Notes: a model not told the origin generated them from the letters alone. Shown: positions 38,426-50,569, counted from the stretch's first letter. The stretch is DNA of 64,000 nucleotides from Parasponia andersonii (GCA_002914805.1 JXTB01000583.1:62001-126000), one strand, 5' to 3'. Program-made: numbers and translations.

Positions 38426-38896
38426 GTAATTATTGTAGTAATGATCATTTTTTTTTTCACAATAGTTAAATTTTTGACAGAAATAAATCATGTGCGAAAT
38501 GTACAATTGGTAACTATGAATGAGAACGAGATTATAATTCAGAGAAATAAATAATGTCCAATTATACATTTTGTTCATGACTATTTTCTATTAAAAAATT
38601 AACAGTTTGTGACAAACGGATTATTATGATAATAATTATATAATTCATAGACTATTAGTATATAAATATAAAATTATAGCACCAAAATAGTATAATGAGT
38701 TTAAATTAAGGGATCATTACTATTATTATCCTAAACTAAAACTAAATAAAAGGTCTTCTTTATATTATATTTATAATATAATAAGGTGGGGTTAGAGCAA
38801 AGTTCCTCAATACTTGGGCTTTGGCCCAGCTTGTAGTATTGTACAAGTGGTCTTGGTGACCGACATCAATTTGCTTATGTCGTTGCCTCAATGTGA
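38426..38896. other. AT-rich DNA downstream of the intact GSTU
   Basis: Includes the probable 3' UTR of the GSTU gene (the first ~150 bases below 38897). No other feature seen. Confidence 0.35.
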
Positions 38897-40625
38897 CTAC
38901 TTGAGCAAGTACTTTTCCCTTAGACTCTTAAAATAGACAAACAGTTGGTCATGGGAAGGGAGGTTTTGTTTGATGGAAGGAACTTGTTTGAAGTTTTCAA
39001 TCCATGCGTGCAAGCGAGGGAATACATGAGCTTCAAGCAGCCTCAACCCTACCACTTCTTCAATGACTCCAAACCAGTGAGCTATCCATCCAAAAGCTAT
39101 GTCCACTATACCAATCCCTTCTCCTCCAAAGAAATTTTTGTCCCCAGTTAAGGCCTTATCTTCTATAATTCTCAGCATCTCTAGGCACTCGTTCTTGGCC
39201 TTCTCTTGTTCTTCACCACTTGTTGTGAATACTTTCCAAATTAGAGAACCCTACACAAAGAATGTTAACTCATACGTGACACATAATTCAAACAAACCTA
39301 TATACATACGTGTAGTAAAATGTCTGTCCTAAACATATGAAAGAATGAATCATGTGTCTTCATCATCATTATTAGAAGGAATAATTCAAAAAATACTCAT
39401 ATTATACCTAAATGCTAACATTTCTGTCCTCAGAAAACCCAGAAGTACCCCTCTATTTTTCAAATAGGAAAAAATATATATCCGGTTTACTTTTTTGTTC
39501 ACTTGTAATGTAGACTATCTAATATACCTCTTTATATATATATATATATATATGTTTCAGAAACTTATTACTGAACACCCTCCTAGTATCCGGTTTTTAC
39601 CCCCCAAAAAATAAAGAAATTCTCACATTTTCATTTTTAGATTACAAAAAAGTTGATAATGTAATTGTTTGGCAACATTTTTTAAGGTAATCTTTCTTTA
39701 AAAGTAGTTTAAATACTAATACCCAATGGTATTATTGGGTATTAATATTTATAACAAAGATAGCTAAGGGATTGAGCAAATAGTGATGAAGGGCTCCCCC
39801 ACTCCCCACCTTTTTTTTTTGAATTAATACGTGGGGTACGTTTAAATTTTCTATTAACAATGAAATGTTAAACATGATATTTAATCATGGCTGATGGGTG
39901 TTTTGGGATTATCTCTTATTAGAATAAAGGGCTACTTTTATGATGTGGCTGTTGCAAAATGTCAAATCAATAAACGATATTTCTTTATTGCGCATCTCAC
40001 TTTTTATGTAGTATTCATTACATGGTAGATGTAGTATTTTTCATTTTCAACATCTTAGATAAGATCAATTCCCCCAAAATATAATGTTCAGTACACTAAC
40101 TTTTTATCTATGATTAATTTGAACAAGATGATAACATACACATGTACATACCATATATCATGATTTATTGCAAGCTCAAAAAAAAAACAATAATTCATCA
40201 CACATATACACTATAATATATATGGTTGCGAATCTAATAAATATTTTTTTTTATCTATGCGTATGTAGTCGAAACAATGATCTAAATATAAATAAAAGAC
40301 TCGTGAATCAAACCTTATTTTCGGAGAAACTGATCCAAAAGCGAGCCAAGGCTCTTTCAAAAGGATCTTTAGGAAGTAAAGGGTACTTATTTGGCCACAT
40401 GTCGTCTATGTATTGGACGATGATCATGGACTCACAAATTGTTTTGCCGCCGTGAACAAGCACGGGGACCTTCTTGTGCACCGGGTTGTACTGTAAAAGC
40501 AACTCACTCTTCTTGTCGAGGTCTTCTTCTATGTATTCGTAGCGTATGCCCTTTAGTTTTAGAGCCCATATCACCCTGCTGCTAAAGGGACTGTCCCATG
40601 CTCCAAGTAACTTCACCTCTTCCAT
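38897..40625 (-). CDS. tau-class glutathione S-transferase, 2 exons, 221 aa, intact
   Basis: Exon 1 is 40314-40625 (104 codons) and exon 2 is 38897-39250 (118 codons including TAG), joined in phase 0 across a 1063-base intron with GT and AG ends. A single intron at this place is typical of plant GSTU genes. The N-terminal thioredoxin-like domain ([20 protein letters not shown]) carries the catalytic Ser of the DSPF motif (Ser12), the cis-Pro of [10 protein letters not shown] (Pro54) and the glutathione-binding CESM pair (Glu-Ser at 65-66). The all-helical C-terminal domain includes [28 protein letters not shown] and [15 protein letters not shown]. The length is normal. It should conjugate glutathione to xenobiotic or stress-derived electrophiles in the cytosol. 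No lesion found; the only intact member of the local cluster. Confidence 0.93.
39251..40313 (-). other. intron of the intact GSTU gene
   Basis: 1063 bases, much longer than most GSTU introns. It contains an alternating AT tract near 39533-39554 and part of a fold-back repeat family (about 40218-40290) shared with 37646-38110, so transposon sequence probably lengthened it. Confidence 0.75.
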
Positions 40626-41085
40626 GTCTCACAACTGAGATTAGACCATGCTTTTGTGAAAATCTGTAGTTATAAATGTACACTAGGTTTTTTGAAAAAT
40701 ATAATATTTTCTTTTCAGAAATGCCCCTATAATTAATCGAAGGGCCGTATTAAGTCCCGAGGTTGCTTCCAAAATCACACTGAACGAGTCAAAGTTTGAA
40801 GTCAAGATCGTTACTTTAAACAAACAATTAATTTTTTATTTTGTTACTAGTCTTAATTAGCTGCAAACCTAACATCCCAATTAACGGTGAATATTTAATG
40901 GCGGAAATCTATATTATACTAAACATGCACACTTCCATTTGGAGAGAGAAAAAAAAAAAAAAACGAGTTTTCTTTGTTAATGGCGATAAAAATCTTAAAT
41001 ATTCAACCAATGCCGAATCTATTATCTTCGTTTCTCAAAAGTAAGCTACTGTATTTCCAGTCAAGAAAAAAAAACCATTTAATTA
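40626..41085. promoter_or_regulatory. upstream region of the intact GSTU
   Basis: Would hold the promoter. An ATTATAAATG-like sequence on the minus strand near 40668-40677 (TTATAAATG on the plus strand) is within plausible TATA distance, but the start site is unknown. Nothing else recognised. Confidence 0.3.
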
Positions 41086-42373
41086 TATGTTAATATGTTA
41101 TATATTAGGGAATTGGACTTCCATGCACATGTGTATGTATACAATAGTTATTACTTCCAATTGAATCCTTGATAGTCTCTCTTTTGAGTTTTTTTTTTCC
41201 TCTTATTTATAGTGTAAAATCCTAAATTTTGTAAGGGTAATTAAGTAATTTTATTCAAGGGCATTTTGATAATTTTATATTTTTGGATTAATTTCGGAAA
41301 TAAATTATTGGTGTTGAATCTAGACAAGATAAAGTCTAGGTACATTTGAGACAAAAGTGAAAAAGAAATTTCAAATCGGAGACAAAAGTATAATTAAAGA
41401 GAGACTTAAGTGAAAGAATCTTTTAAAATTATGGCCAAAGTAGAATTTTAGAAACTTATTTTTCGGTCGAATCAGCTTGTGCCACATGTCCCACTGCTAC
41501 AGTTTTTGAAAAATTGCATAAAAACTCCCCCATTTCTTCTTCTTCTCCACGTGAACCCCCAAAATCTCCCCTCTGTCACTGTTCATCCGAGCCTCCACCG
41601 GCTGCTGCCGTGCCAGACGCGCCCACCCACCGTGACCAGAAGATGCCGACGAACTAGCACCGGGTACTGCCGCCGTGAACCGCTGCCTCTCGCCGGAGAA
41701 ATCGCAGCCCGAAATTCACGCCATCAGATCGGTTTTTTGTTCGTCGTTCTGCCGTCCGACGTCCGATCACCGCAACACCACCACCATTGGATTCGTCTCG
41801 ACTCCAGCTTTGATTTCCGACCACTCTCGGCTTCCAACTCGGCTCCGGTGAGAAGTTGACTATTGTAGCAATATTTTAATATTTAATTTTGTGATTGGTT
41901 TTGAAATTGAATTTTCGATCGGACCGTTAGATTTTAAAACTGATATCATTTTTGGAATCTACGTTATAAATTTTGAAAAATGAGATATATATATTGACTA
42001 TGTTCTGAAACGGGCTCGAAAAACGAGATCGGATAGCTCAGATTTACCTCAATTTGCGTGTCATAGGGCCCGCATCCAAATTTGACAAATTATATGTTTA
42101 ACCTAGGGTTTTTGGGTGCTCTGAATTCAGTGGTGAAGTCCGTTTCATGATTTGAAGCTCCGTTTAAAAATCAAGTTTTCAAACTAAGAAACTAAAGTTT
42201 CGAAAACGACGTCCGCTCTTCTAAACGACGCCAAACTTTCTCCATAGCCTTGTAATGCTAGTTGGACGCTCAATAAAAGTATGGATTCGATTACTTGATT
42301 CTAAAATTAATTTAATTTATGAATTTTACATATTTTCAATAAATATAGAATTTCGTGAAATAATTTATAAAAA
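41086..42373 (+). repeat. 1.29 kb direct repeat, copy A
   Basis: From TATGTTAATATGTTATATAT to TTTATAAAAA, immediately followed by an N. It is closely similar, with small indels and substitutions, to copy B (42375-43663) throughout. It contains a GC-rich block (41530-41860) rich in CCGCCGTGAACCGC-type sequence. The short ORF there is not conserved in frame between copies. Confidence 0.92.
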
Positions 42374-42374
42374 N
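42374..42374. other. single N at the repeat junction
   Basis: Exactly separates the end of copy A from the beginning of copy B, as if two overlapping contigs were joined end to end. Confidence 0.95.
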
Positions 42375-43663
42375 TATGTTAATATGTTATATATTAGGGA
42401 ATTGGACTTCCATGCACATGTGTATGTATACAATAGTTATTACTTCCAATTGAATCCTTGATAGTCTCTTTTGAGTTTTTTTTTTCCTCTTGTAAAATCC
42501 TAAATTTTGTAAGGGTAATTAAGTAATTTTACTTCAAGAGCATTTTGGTAATTTTTTATTTTTAGATTAATTTTGGAAATAAATTATTGGTGTTGAATCT
42601 AGACAAGATAAAGTCTAGGTACATTTGAGGCAAAAGTGAAAAAAAAAAATTTCAAATCGGGGACAAAAGTGTAATTAAAGAGAGACTTAAGTGAAAGAAT
42701 CTTTTAAAATTGTGGCTAAAGTGAAATTTCAAAAACTTATTTTTCGGTCGAATCAGCTTGCGCCACCTGTCCCACTGCTACAGTTTTTAAAAAATTGCAT
42801 AAAAACTCCACCATTTCTTCCCACCATTTCTACTTCTTCTCCACGTGAACCCCCGAAATCCCCCCCTCTGTCACTGTTCATCCAAGCCTCCATCGGTCGC
42901 CGCCGTGCCAGAAGCGCCCACCCGCCGTGACCAGAAGATGCCAACGAACCAAGAGCCGGGTACTGCCGCCGTGAACCGCCGCCTCTTGCCGGAGAAATCG
43001 CAGCCTGAAGTTCGCGCCAGCGGATCAGTTTTTCGTTCGTCGTTCCGCCGTTCGATGTCCGATTACCGCACCACTACCACCGTTAGATTCGTCTCGACTC
43101 CAGCTTTGATTTCCGACCACTCTTGGCCTCCAACTCGGCTCCGATGAGAAGTTGACTATTGTAGCAATATTTAAATATTTAATTTTGTGATTGGTTTTGA
43201 AATTGAGTTTTCGATCGGACTGTTAGATTTTAAAACTGATATCATATTTGGAATCTACGTTGTAAATATTGAAAAATGAGACATATATATATATACATAT
43301 ATATATATAGACTATGTTCTGAAACAGGTTCGAAAAACAAGATCGGACGGCTCAGATTTGCCTCGATTTGCATGTTATGGGGCCCGCATCCAAATTTGAT
43401 AAATTATATGTCTAATATAGGGTTTTTGGGTGCTCTGAATTCAGTAGTGAAGTCCGTTTCATGATTTGAAGCTCCGTTTGAAAATAAGTTTCGAAAAAGA
43501 CGTCCACTCTTCCAAACGATGCCAAACTTTCTCATAGCCTTATAATGCTAGTTGGACGCTCGATAGAGGTAGGGATTCGATTACTTGATTCTAAAATTAA
43601 TTTAATTTATGAATTTTACATATTTTTAATAAATATAGAATTTCGTGAAACAATTTATAAAAA
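42375..43663 (+). repeat. 1.29 kb direct repeat, copy B
   Basis: Starts with the same TATGTTAATATGTTATATAT as copy A and continues beyond copy A's end (TTTATAAAAATTGTG) into the rest of the LTR-like repeat. A microsatellite expansion (ATATATATATACATATATAT near 43285) distinguishes it from copy A. Confidence 0.92.
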
Positions 43664-43970
43664 TTGTGTTTATGTCTATTTTTTACCTGATTTGATATAT
43701 AAACTGCCTAGGAGACACGTCACACTGGTTGGCGTGTTATATATACTCTTTTGGATTGATTTCTGCAGGAAATTGGATTTTTGGGTTTTGATAGAAAATA
43801 GCGGTTGTAATGCCAAAATTTTTAGAAAATCCAAAATAGTTTGAGAACTCAGTTTTGAGGACTGGAAGTGATTTGATTAAAGAATACTACATAGTTATTT
43901 TGAGATTCTGTAGAATTGGTGCATATCATTATTATGTCATTTATAAAACATTTGTATACATTCATATATT

Positions 43971-44094
43971 TACGATGCCCTACATCGGGTGATCGGACTT
44001 ACGATACCCTACATCGGGTGATCGGGCATACGATACCCTGCATCGGGTGATCGGACTTATGATGCCCCACATCAGGTGATCGGACTTATGATGC
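43971..44094 (+). repeat. 29-bp tandem repeat, four copies
   Basis: Units of the form ACGATGCCCTACATCGGGTG plus ATCGGACTT, four near-identical copies, then a degenerate one. Each unit carries a small CATCGGGTGATCGG palindrome-like core. It lies at the same relative place as the diverged array in copy C (24720-24900). Confidence 0.9.
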
Positions 44095-44690
44095 TTTTTT
44101 AGGTGGCTCGTACTTATGAGTGACCTATTAGGACACTTTGAACATTAGGATTGCATACATAAATATGTACTGATTTTGATAAATGTTACAATGATTTGAA
44201 ATATTTGACCATTGGACTATGACTTCTACTTGAGTTTTGTGAACTATTTTGAATGGAATACTGACCATGCAGGAGCTTCAATATGAGTATATTTTATATA
44301 TGTGTAGGAACTTATAATTAACTCTCTATTAGGCTTTAGCTCACCCCTTTCCTCCTTTCAGGTGGCACTCAGTATAGTTTGGATCAGAAGAGTTGGATCG
44401 AGACATTTACAAAACAACTAGTTATTTATAATTCGGTAAATTCCTACGAGACTTGTGAAATATTTAAATTTCAGTAGGAATTGGATTTCATTAAACTTTA
44501 TAATTAGAATACGAAATCTGGATACAGTTTGTATTATTTATGTCTGTGTTTGAGTGTGAGATGATCTGTGATGTACGACTATTAAACAATTGTTTTAATT
44601 ACAGTCTATGTTCAATGAGTGATACATAACTGTGAGATTTTATTTTCAATTAAAAATTTTGTTGATGCCTGTTTTGAAAAGTTAGAAACC

Positions 44691-45042
44691 CAGAGTAAAA
44701 TTTTTGAATGAATTAAGTCTTTTTTTTATTTAGTTTTTTTTTTAAATAATTCTAATTTATAAAATACTCATTCTGTCATTGACTATATCCTTGAGTCATC
44801 ACAAATAATATATTATCACCTATTATTTTCCATTAATGAGGTTTTACTCGAGTTTTTGCTTTAAAAAATAATTAATAGATTCTCCGCNATTATCAGTTGA
44901 GTAGTTGTAGTACTATGTACGCACTACTACTACGTACTCGTCCGTGGTCGAGTGGACCAAAATTAAAACACAAAAATATAACAGCATTATTCGTATTTTC
45001 TTTGGAATAATTATTCACCCTTTAACAACTTGTTTATTAATG
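44691..45042. other. AT-rich spacer
   Basis: No gene seen. A single N at 44888 lies in CTCCGCNATTATCAG. Confidence 0.35.
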
Positions 45043-45310
45043 TCAAATCGATCGATTTCTTGAGTAAGAGGATGGTAGTAACTTTTCTCTAATGCCCTTA
45101 AAATAGAACAACAATTTATCACAGTCAGGAAGAAGCTGGTTTTCTTTCATCACAGGCACTTGTAGATAATTTGAAGTTGTTAATCCATGCATGCAAACGA
45201 GGAAGTCCTTAAGCATCAAACAACTCACCCCTATTTACCTCTTCAATGGCGTACTCCAAGCCAGCAAGCAATCCCTCCAAATGAAAGCTACATGTCCATA
45301 ATTCCAATCG
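45043..45310 (-). pseudogene. tau-class glutathione S-transferase 3' fragment (pseudogene)
   Basis: Only the end of exon 2 is present: a decayed IGIMD(I)AF segment, an indel-disturbed CWLGVIEEV region, then LPRLHAWINNF-like sequence and a C-terminal PVMKENQLLPDCDKLLFYFKG... ending IREKLLPSS and a TGA. Upstream GSTU sequence stops close to the 5' LTR of the Tat-like element at 45326. No matching exon was found beyond that element's 3' end, so the gene was probably already truncated or rearranged. Confidence 0.75.
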
Positions 45311-45325
45311 TTGGAAAGATATGGT

Positions 45326-46113
45326 TGTGGGGCCCACTCTTAGATATGTACCACGTGGACGATTAAGTGGTAGAACACGTTACAAGGGGGCACACCGTCT
45401 GACATGTGTCCAGAGTGACCACTTAAAAGCCACACGAGTCGCACATGATACCGCATGGGTCCATGGGATATCTGAGGCCAGGGCCAAATCCATCCCAGAC
45501 CCTGGGCGGGTTTGGCCTAGTCCAATTCTTATCTCGGCAGCTGGGTGTCAGGAGCCTCAAGGGTCTTCCGCCAGAAGACCATGGGAGGCAGCACACTGCT
45601 CCAGACCCAGACAGGGCATTTAATGCGATCCTAGGTAGGTGCCCACATTGGGCAAACTGTCCTAACAGAACGGAGGCTTGTCAAAGTCTCGCCCCCGACA
45701 AACTCAAGTCATAGGGGACGGCGGAAAGTAGACTATGACGATGTAAGGGAAATCACAGTAACCACGATCCGTAATTTCTGGAGTAAGTCATGATGAATAA
45801 AAGATACTCGATCCTGGAATTGAGAACCAGAAAGCTTTCAGTTTCAGGATTATATATACGAGCCTTGCTTCCCCCTCTGAAAAAAAGATTTATAGATAGA
45901 CATATACAGAGAAAAACTTAATCTTTACTACTCAACCTTAGGGACAAACAACTGACTTAAGCATCAGAGAATCTTTGCAGGTGGCCATCCCCGCCTCTCT
46001 GATCCGACCTGAAGTTAAAAGCATTCTGGGATAGCAAGGATATATGGACAGTTGGTAGATACAATATCAGCAGTTTAGAGACACGTGGACAACTAGTAAA
46101 AATCACACTAATA
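45326..46113 (+). repeat. 5' LTR of the Tat-like element
   Basis: 788 bp, starts TGTGGGGCCC. A TATATATA box lies near 45850 (GGATTATATATACGAGCC), about 230 bases before the LTR end, placing the probable RNA start near 45880. Related broken LTRs occur at 30452-31404. Confidence 0.88.
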
Positions 46114-46136
46114 GTTTAGCGTCGTCTGTGGGAAGC
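46114..46136 (+). promoter_or_regulatory. primer-binding site of the Tat-like element
   Basis: GTTTAGCGTCGTCTGTGGGA next to the 5' LTR; two or so changes from the common TTTGGCGCCGTCTGTGGGAA site of plant Tat elements. Confidence 0.65.
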
Positions 46137-46207
46137 ATTGAGCGTGAGAGAAAGAGTAAGAGTTTCACGATCACGTTCTCCCCAAACAAAAAGCCATACA
46201 ACGTCAG

Positions 46208-47930
46208 ATGGCACCCTCAAGAATGACAAACAGGAGCACACATCCCGACGCCGAAGGGAGCTCCCCAGAAGTACGACCAAGTCTGGAGCAAAAGTTAGAC
46301 CAAATACTTGCCACCCTAGCAGAAGCAAACTGGAAAGTAGAGATGGCTCACGAGGCCATCCTGAGCTTAAAAGATGAAGTCACATAAGTTCGTAGAGATA
46401 ACGTCCGCCTTGAAGAGCTACTGGCAAGCGAAGTCAAGAGCGAGCAAAGGGAGGACTTTGACGAAGAGGTCTAACAAGAGTCTGGGGGCCAACCGCCGAG
46501 GAAAGTCCCCGCCCCATCCAGATCGCGAATTCAGGGGGAGCGACAAAGCCAGACAAGGCCTTTCCGAGCTAGAGCGGCAGTGGACAGAAGACACCAGGAA
46601 AGCCCAGAAAGTGTACTTCCCAACTGGAAACAAGAGATGATGACGGAGCTGAGTAGGAGGCTCGGGGGCCATCACAGCTAGATCCCCGATGATCTGGCAG
46701 AGCAGACCATGCGAGGGATCAACCGAAGGGCCTTCACCAATTGGATCCAGTTGGAGCCCAAGCCGAAGGACTTCACAACTCTAACCTTCAGACCGTTCGA
46801 GGGAAAGACCGACCCCTCGATCACATATACCACTTTCAGCAGAAGATGGCCTCAGGGACGAGGCTATGATCTGCAAAGTCTTCTCCACCACCCTGGTGGG
46901 GCTGGCCTTGTTGTGGTTCAAATAACTCCCGAAGAAGTCTATAAATGGGTTTGAAGATTTTTGCAAACTTTTTTTAAAGCAATCCACGAACGAGTCTCCA
47001 AGAGAATACTTGTCGCATTTCTTGGAGCATTTCTTGGAGCTAATATTCTTAGTACACAACGCTGACTCAGCCTAAGCCGCGAGCTCGTTCATCAGGGGTA
47101 TGTAGTCAGGATCGATACTATCAGGCCATCTGCTTTTGAATTTACCATACGATATGGCAGATGTCCAGGAAAAGTCGGAAAGGGTATTTAGGGTACTAGA
47201 AAGCCACCAGAAAGTCTCCAAAGCCTTCACCGTGATAACAACAGCGCCAGTGCAAACCCTGATCCCATAAGGAATAAAGAGGCTTGTGCCAGCCTAGGGG
47301 CCAACTCCAAAGTAGGAAGCCCCAACCCAAGGCGGTCAAGAAAGCAATAAGAAGAGGAAGACGTTTAAGGACCCTCTGCCGAAATACGAGCTCAACACGT
47401 CAATCGATGAGATCTACCTCCAGAACAGGGACAGCGGCATTTTCAAAGACCCGCCCAAGTCTGGTATTCCTGAGCACATGAAGAACAAGAGTAGGTACTG
47501 CCATTTTCACAAAGATCACGGACATGATACGATCAACTATAGTAGCCTTTATGCAGGTTGTGATGGCGATCCAAGCCGGCAAGTTGAAGCAGTATGTGAA
47601 GACGGGCAGAAGCCAGTCTAAGGAGGATGCTGCCGGGCACGAAAAAGAAAATCAGACCCAAGCCTCTGGGTCAAGGGAGCAGGCTCTGAGGATAGTGCCA
47701 ATGATCATAGACAGACCGGAGCCAACCCAGGGTCAGGAAGAGAAGGAAAAATGCCAAAAAAGGACCGAAGAAAGGGTGAAGCGCCTGAGGGGCATGGGTC
47801 ATTCCGTGAACCACCTGATGACGGGAGAAAGCTACGCCTCAGCCGCCCCTATTACTTTCACCCAGCAAGATTTGACCACAGTGCGCCTGCCTCATGATGA
47901 CCCCTTGGAGATTAAGCTGTAGATCGACTC
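46208..47930 (+). pseudogene. gag of the Tat-like element (broken)
   Basis: A plausible start is the ATG at 46208 (MAPSRMTNRSTHPDAEG). The N-terminal part is charged and coiled-coil-like (RPSLEQKLDQILATLAEANW) with stops near 46380 and 46470. The capsid region reads FTTLTFRPFEGKTDP, then after a frameshift ICKVFSTTLVGLALLWF (about 46880-46920) and SPREYLSHFLEHF. The zinc-knuckle-like RYCHFHKDHGHDTINY lies near 47495-47540. Product: the capsid protein of the element, not functional here. Confidence 0.75.
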
Positions 47931-47934
47931 CGCG

Positions 47935-48360
47935 TTGGTTAAAAAGATCCTGGTCAATGGCGGGAGTAGCATCGATGTCCTGTTCCTCAGTACGTTCGAG
48001 ATCATAGGCTTGAATCGGAATGCACTCAGGCCGAACTGTCAGCCATTGTTCGCCTTCGATAGTACTAAGGTCAGCCCCTTGGGCGTCGTGACTCTGAAGG
48101 TTTGCGTTGCGGAGAGGTGCTTGGATGTGGTCATTGTCATCATCGACTGCCAGTCTTCCTTCAATATCATCATGGGGAGAGGGTGGATCCACGCCATGCA
48201 TGGGATCACCTCCACCCTCCACCAGGTCTTAAGATATCTATCAAGGGATGGTACTTACACGATAGACATTAAAGGAGACCAGGCCTCTAAGAGGAAATAT
48301 TTTTCAACCGCCCTGAGGGGAGTTGATACGACCGCAAGCACCTCGATAGGGGACAAATAA
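47935..48360 (+). pseudogene. aspartic protease domain of the Tat-like element
   Basis: Open over 141 codons. The motif read LVNGGSSIDVLFLSTFE is the retropepsin active site, in which the catalytic Asp is Asn (NGGSS instead of D-G/S-G-S-S), a change expected to destroy activity. A later segment, SSFNIIMGRGWIHAM, matches the conserved C-terminal part of Tat proteases. Confidence 0.8.
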
Positions 48361-49440
48361 CAATCAAAGGACCGCCTACCAACAAACATAAATCAGATCG
48401 AAGAGGAATCTGACAGGCTAGAATCCATGATTGAGGAGCTGGTGGTGGTCCCTTTGAAAGAAATAGAACTAGAGAAAGTAGTCTTGATCAGGGCTCTACT
48501 ACCCGAGGAGGAAAAGAGCGAGCTGTTGGAATTCCTTAGGTAGAATGAAGACGTCTTCGCGTGGTCCCACGATGACATGCTCGGAATAGACCCCACACAC
48601 GCCTGCCACCGATTGAATGTAGACCTCAATTTTCCTCTGGCTAGACAGAGGCTCTGAAGGTTCATGCTGGAGAAAAACAGGGCGATCAACAAGGAGGTAG
48701 AGACACTAATGGAGAACGGCCTAATCATGGAATACGTATACCTGTGCTAGGTCTCCAACTCGGTGGTGGTGAAGAAGAAAAACAGTGATGACTATACTTG
48801 CATAGATTTCACCAATCTGAATAAGGCCTACCCGAAGGATAGCTTCCCCCTGCCGAAGATCGACCAAATGGTCGATGCAATGGCTGGATTCGACAGGATG
48901 AGCTTCCTAGATGCCTACTCTGGATACAACCAGATCCCTCTATATGAGGAAGACCAGATCCACACGGAATTCATTATGAAGTGAGGTCTGTACTGTTACA
49001 GATGCATACCTTTTGGCCTGAAGAACGCAGGAGCAACCTATCAGAGGCTTATGAACAAAATGTTCGCTGAGCTGCTAGGGAAGACGATGGAAGTTTACAT
49101 CGACGACATGGTCGTAAAGAGCAAAGAAGCTTCGGATCATCTGGGACATCTGGACGAATGTTTCTAGATTCTGAGGCAATACCGGATGTGTCTGAACCCC
49201 AAGAAATGCGTGTTCGGGGTGTCCTATGGCCAGTTCCTAGAGTATATCGTGAGCAGAAGGGGCATTGAGGCTAACCCGACCCAGTTATCCTCAATTGTAG
49301 ATGTACAAAGACCCTCAACCATCCGAGAGGTCCAACGCCTAACCAGGAAGATAACCGCTCTCAGCCGGTTTGTCTCCAAAATGTCCGACTGATGTAAGCC
49401 TTTCTTCTAGTACATAAAGAAAAGCTCTACAGTTATCTAG
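48361..49440 (+). pseudogene. reverse transcriptase domain of the Tat-like element (stops)
   Basis: Recognisable blocks in one frame: NEDVFAWSHDDMLGIDP, VVVKKKNSDDYTCIDFTNLN, KAYPKDSFPLPKIDQMVDA, FLDAYSGYNQIPL, IPFGLKNAGATYQRLMN, the catalytic YIDDMVVKS, and FGVSYGQFLEYIVSRRGIE. In-frame stops occur near 48541, 48655, 48748, 48982, 49165 and 49390. Confidence 0.88.
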
Positions 49441-50520
49441 GGGAAGGAGTAGGACACGGCACTGGCAGAGCTCAAACTGTACTTAAGTCATCCGCCTATC
49501 CTGTCTTCCCCAGTAGAGGGGCAGCGCCTATATGCTTATTTGGCAGTGTCCGAAGTACCGATCAGTGCCGTACTATTCATCAAGGAAGACAGCAAGCAGA
49601 AGCCAGTATTTTACACAAGCCGTATGCTTCTGGACGCCGAGATGTGATATAGTATGGTAGAGAAACTGGTCCTAGCTTTGGTTAACACTAAGAAAAGACT
49701 CAGGCAATACTTCGAGGCACACTCAGTTACGGTGTATATAGATTTCCCCATTCGGTAAATCTTGGCCAAACTAGACCTATCGGGATGACTAACCAAGTGG
49801 GCCATCGAGCTGGACATATACGACAACAAGTATCGGCCTTGAGTGATGAAGAAAGGGCAAGTCATGACAGACTTCCTAGTGGAAATCTAGTCCTTCAGCG
49901 AGCCGCACGACCCGCTTCAGGCGTCTCCACCTCACATCCCTTCAGCCCGGACTCTCTACACCGACGGATCCATAAACGTCTCAGGGTCAGGGATCAGAAT
50001 AGTCCTACAGACCCCAACAGGACTTAGGGTAGAGAAAGCTTTGAGGCTTGGTTTCTAGGCAACGAATAATGAGGCAGAGTACGAGGTGCTACTGCAAGGC
50101 CTTGAGCTGGCTCTGCACTTCAGAGTGGAGAACATCACAATAAGGATTGACTCGCAGCTGATCGTGGGTCAGGTCAGAGGAGACTTTGAAGTAAAAGAGC
50201 CAAGATTACAAGGTACTTCTCCAGGGTAATAGGGGCAAAAGCCTGCTTTAGCAATTTCGATATCGGACAAAAACCCAAGGAGATGAACCAAAAGGCCGAT
50301 GAGCTAGCTAAAAGTGCGTCGATCGGGGGGACGACTGAATATACGGAGATTCTGCTAGAGGTCGAAAGCACCAGAGACCCTTTAGAGACCCTCACACATC
50401 GTGTGTTTGAAACTAACTCTGAAGACGAGGGTTGGATGAGACCCATCACCCAATACCTAGTATCAGGAAACTTGCCTGCAGACCCCCAAAAAGCGAGGTC
50501 GATCAGACTGAAGGCTGCCC
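49440..50520 (+). pseudogene. two RNase H domains of the Tat-like element
   Basis: The first RNase H (49500-49780) reads LYAYLAVSEVPISAVL, KPVFYTSRMLLDAEM and LVLALVNTKKRLRQYF. A second, archaeal-type RNase H follows (49950-50230): LYTDGSINVSGSGI, NNEAEYEVLLQGLELALHF, IRIDSQLIVGQVRGDFEVKE. The Asp, Glu and Asp metal ligands of the second domain are still visible. A duplicated RNase H is a known trait of Tat-group elements. Several stops break the frame. Confidence 0.85.
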
Positions 50521-50569
50521 GATACTCGATGGTAGGGCGCTGACTATATAGAAGGTCAACGATGGGACC

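Larger units (their letters stand above)
41214..44690 (+). repeat. long LTR-like repeat, plus-strand copy of the 24290-26290 family
   Basis: Starts around TGTAAAATCCTAAATTTTG, includes the duplicated 1.29 kb, then continues through GACACGTCACACTGG, a short tandem array (43971-44094), TACTGACCATGCAGGAGC, GCTCACCCCTTTCCTCC and GGTGGCACTC. This motif order is typical of long Ty3/gypsy LTRs. No primer-binding site or coding region is adjacent, so it may be a solo LTR. The ends are approximate and no target duplication was established. Confidence 0.55.

Noticed and set aside
41479..41859. 126-codon plus-strand ORF in a GC-rich block, with a counterpart at 42845-43147
   Set aside because: It lies in a repeated LTR-like element; the two copies do not keep the same frame, and no domain is recognisable.
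43971..44094. CRISPR-like regular repeats
   Set aside because: Units are contiguous 29-bp tandem copies with no variable spacers, in a plant LTR-like repeat.
44888..44888. single N as a second contig join
   Set aside because: No duplication or break in similarity around it; probably an ambiguous base.
46138..46640. Arg/Ser-rich plus-strand ORFs resembling RS proteins
   Set aside because: Alternative frames of the broken gag; the gag frame starting at 46208 is consistent with the later capsid motifs.
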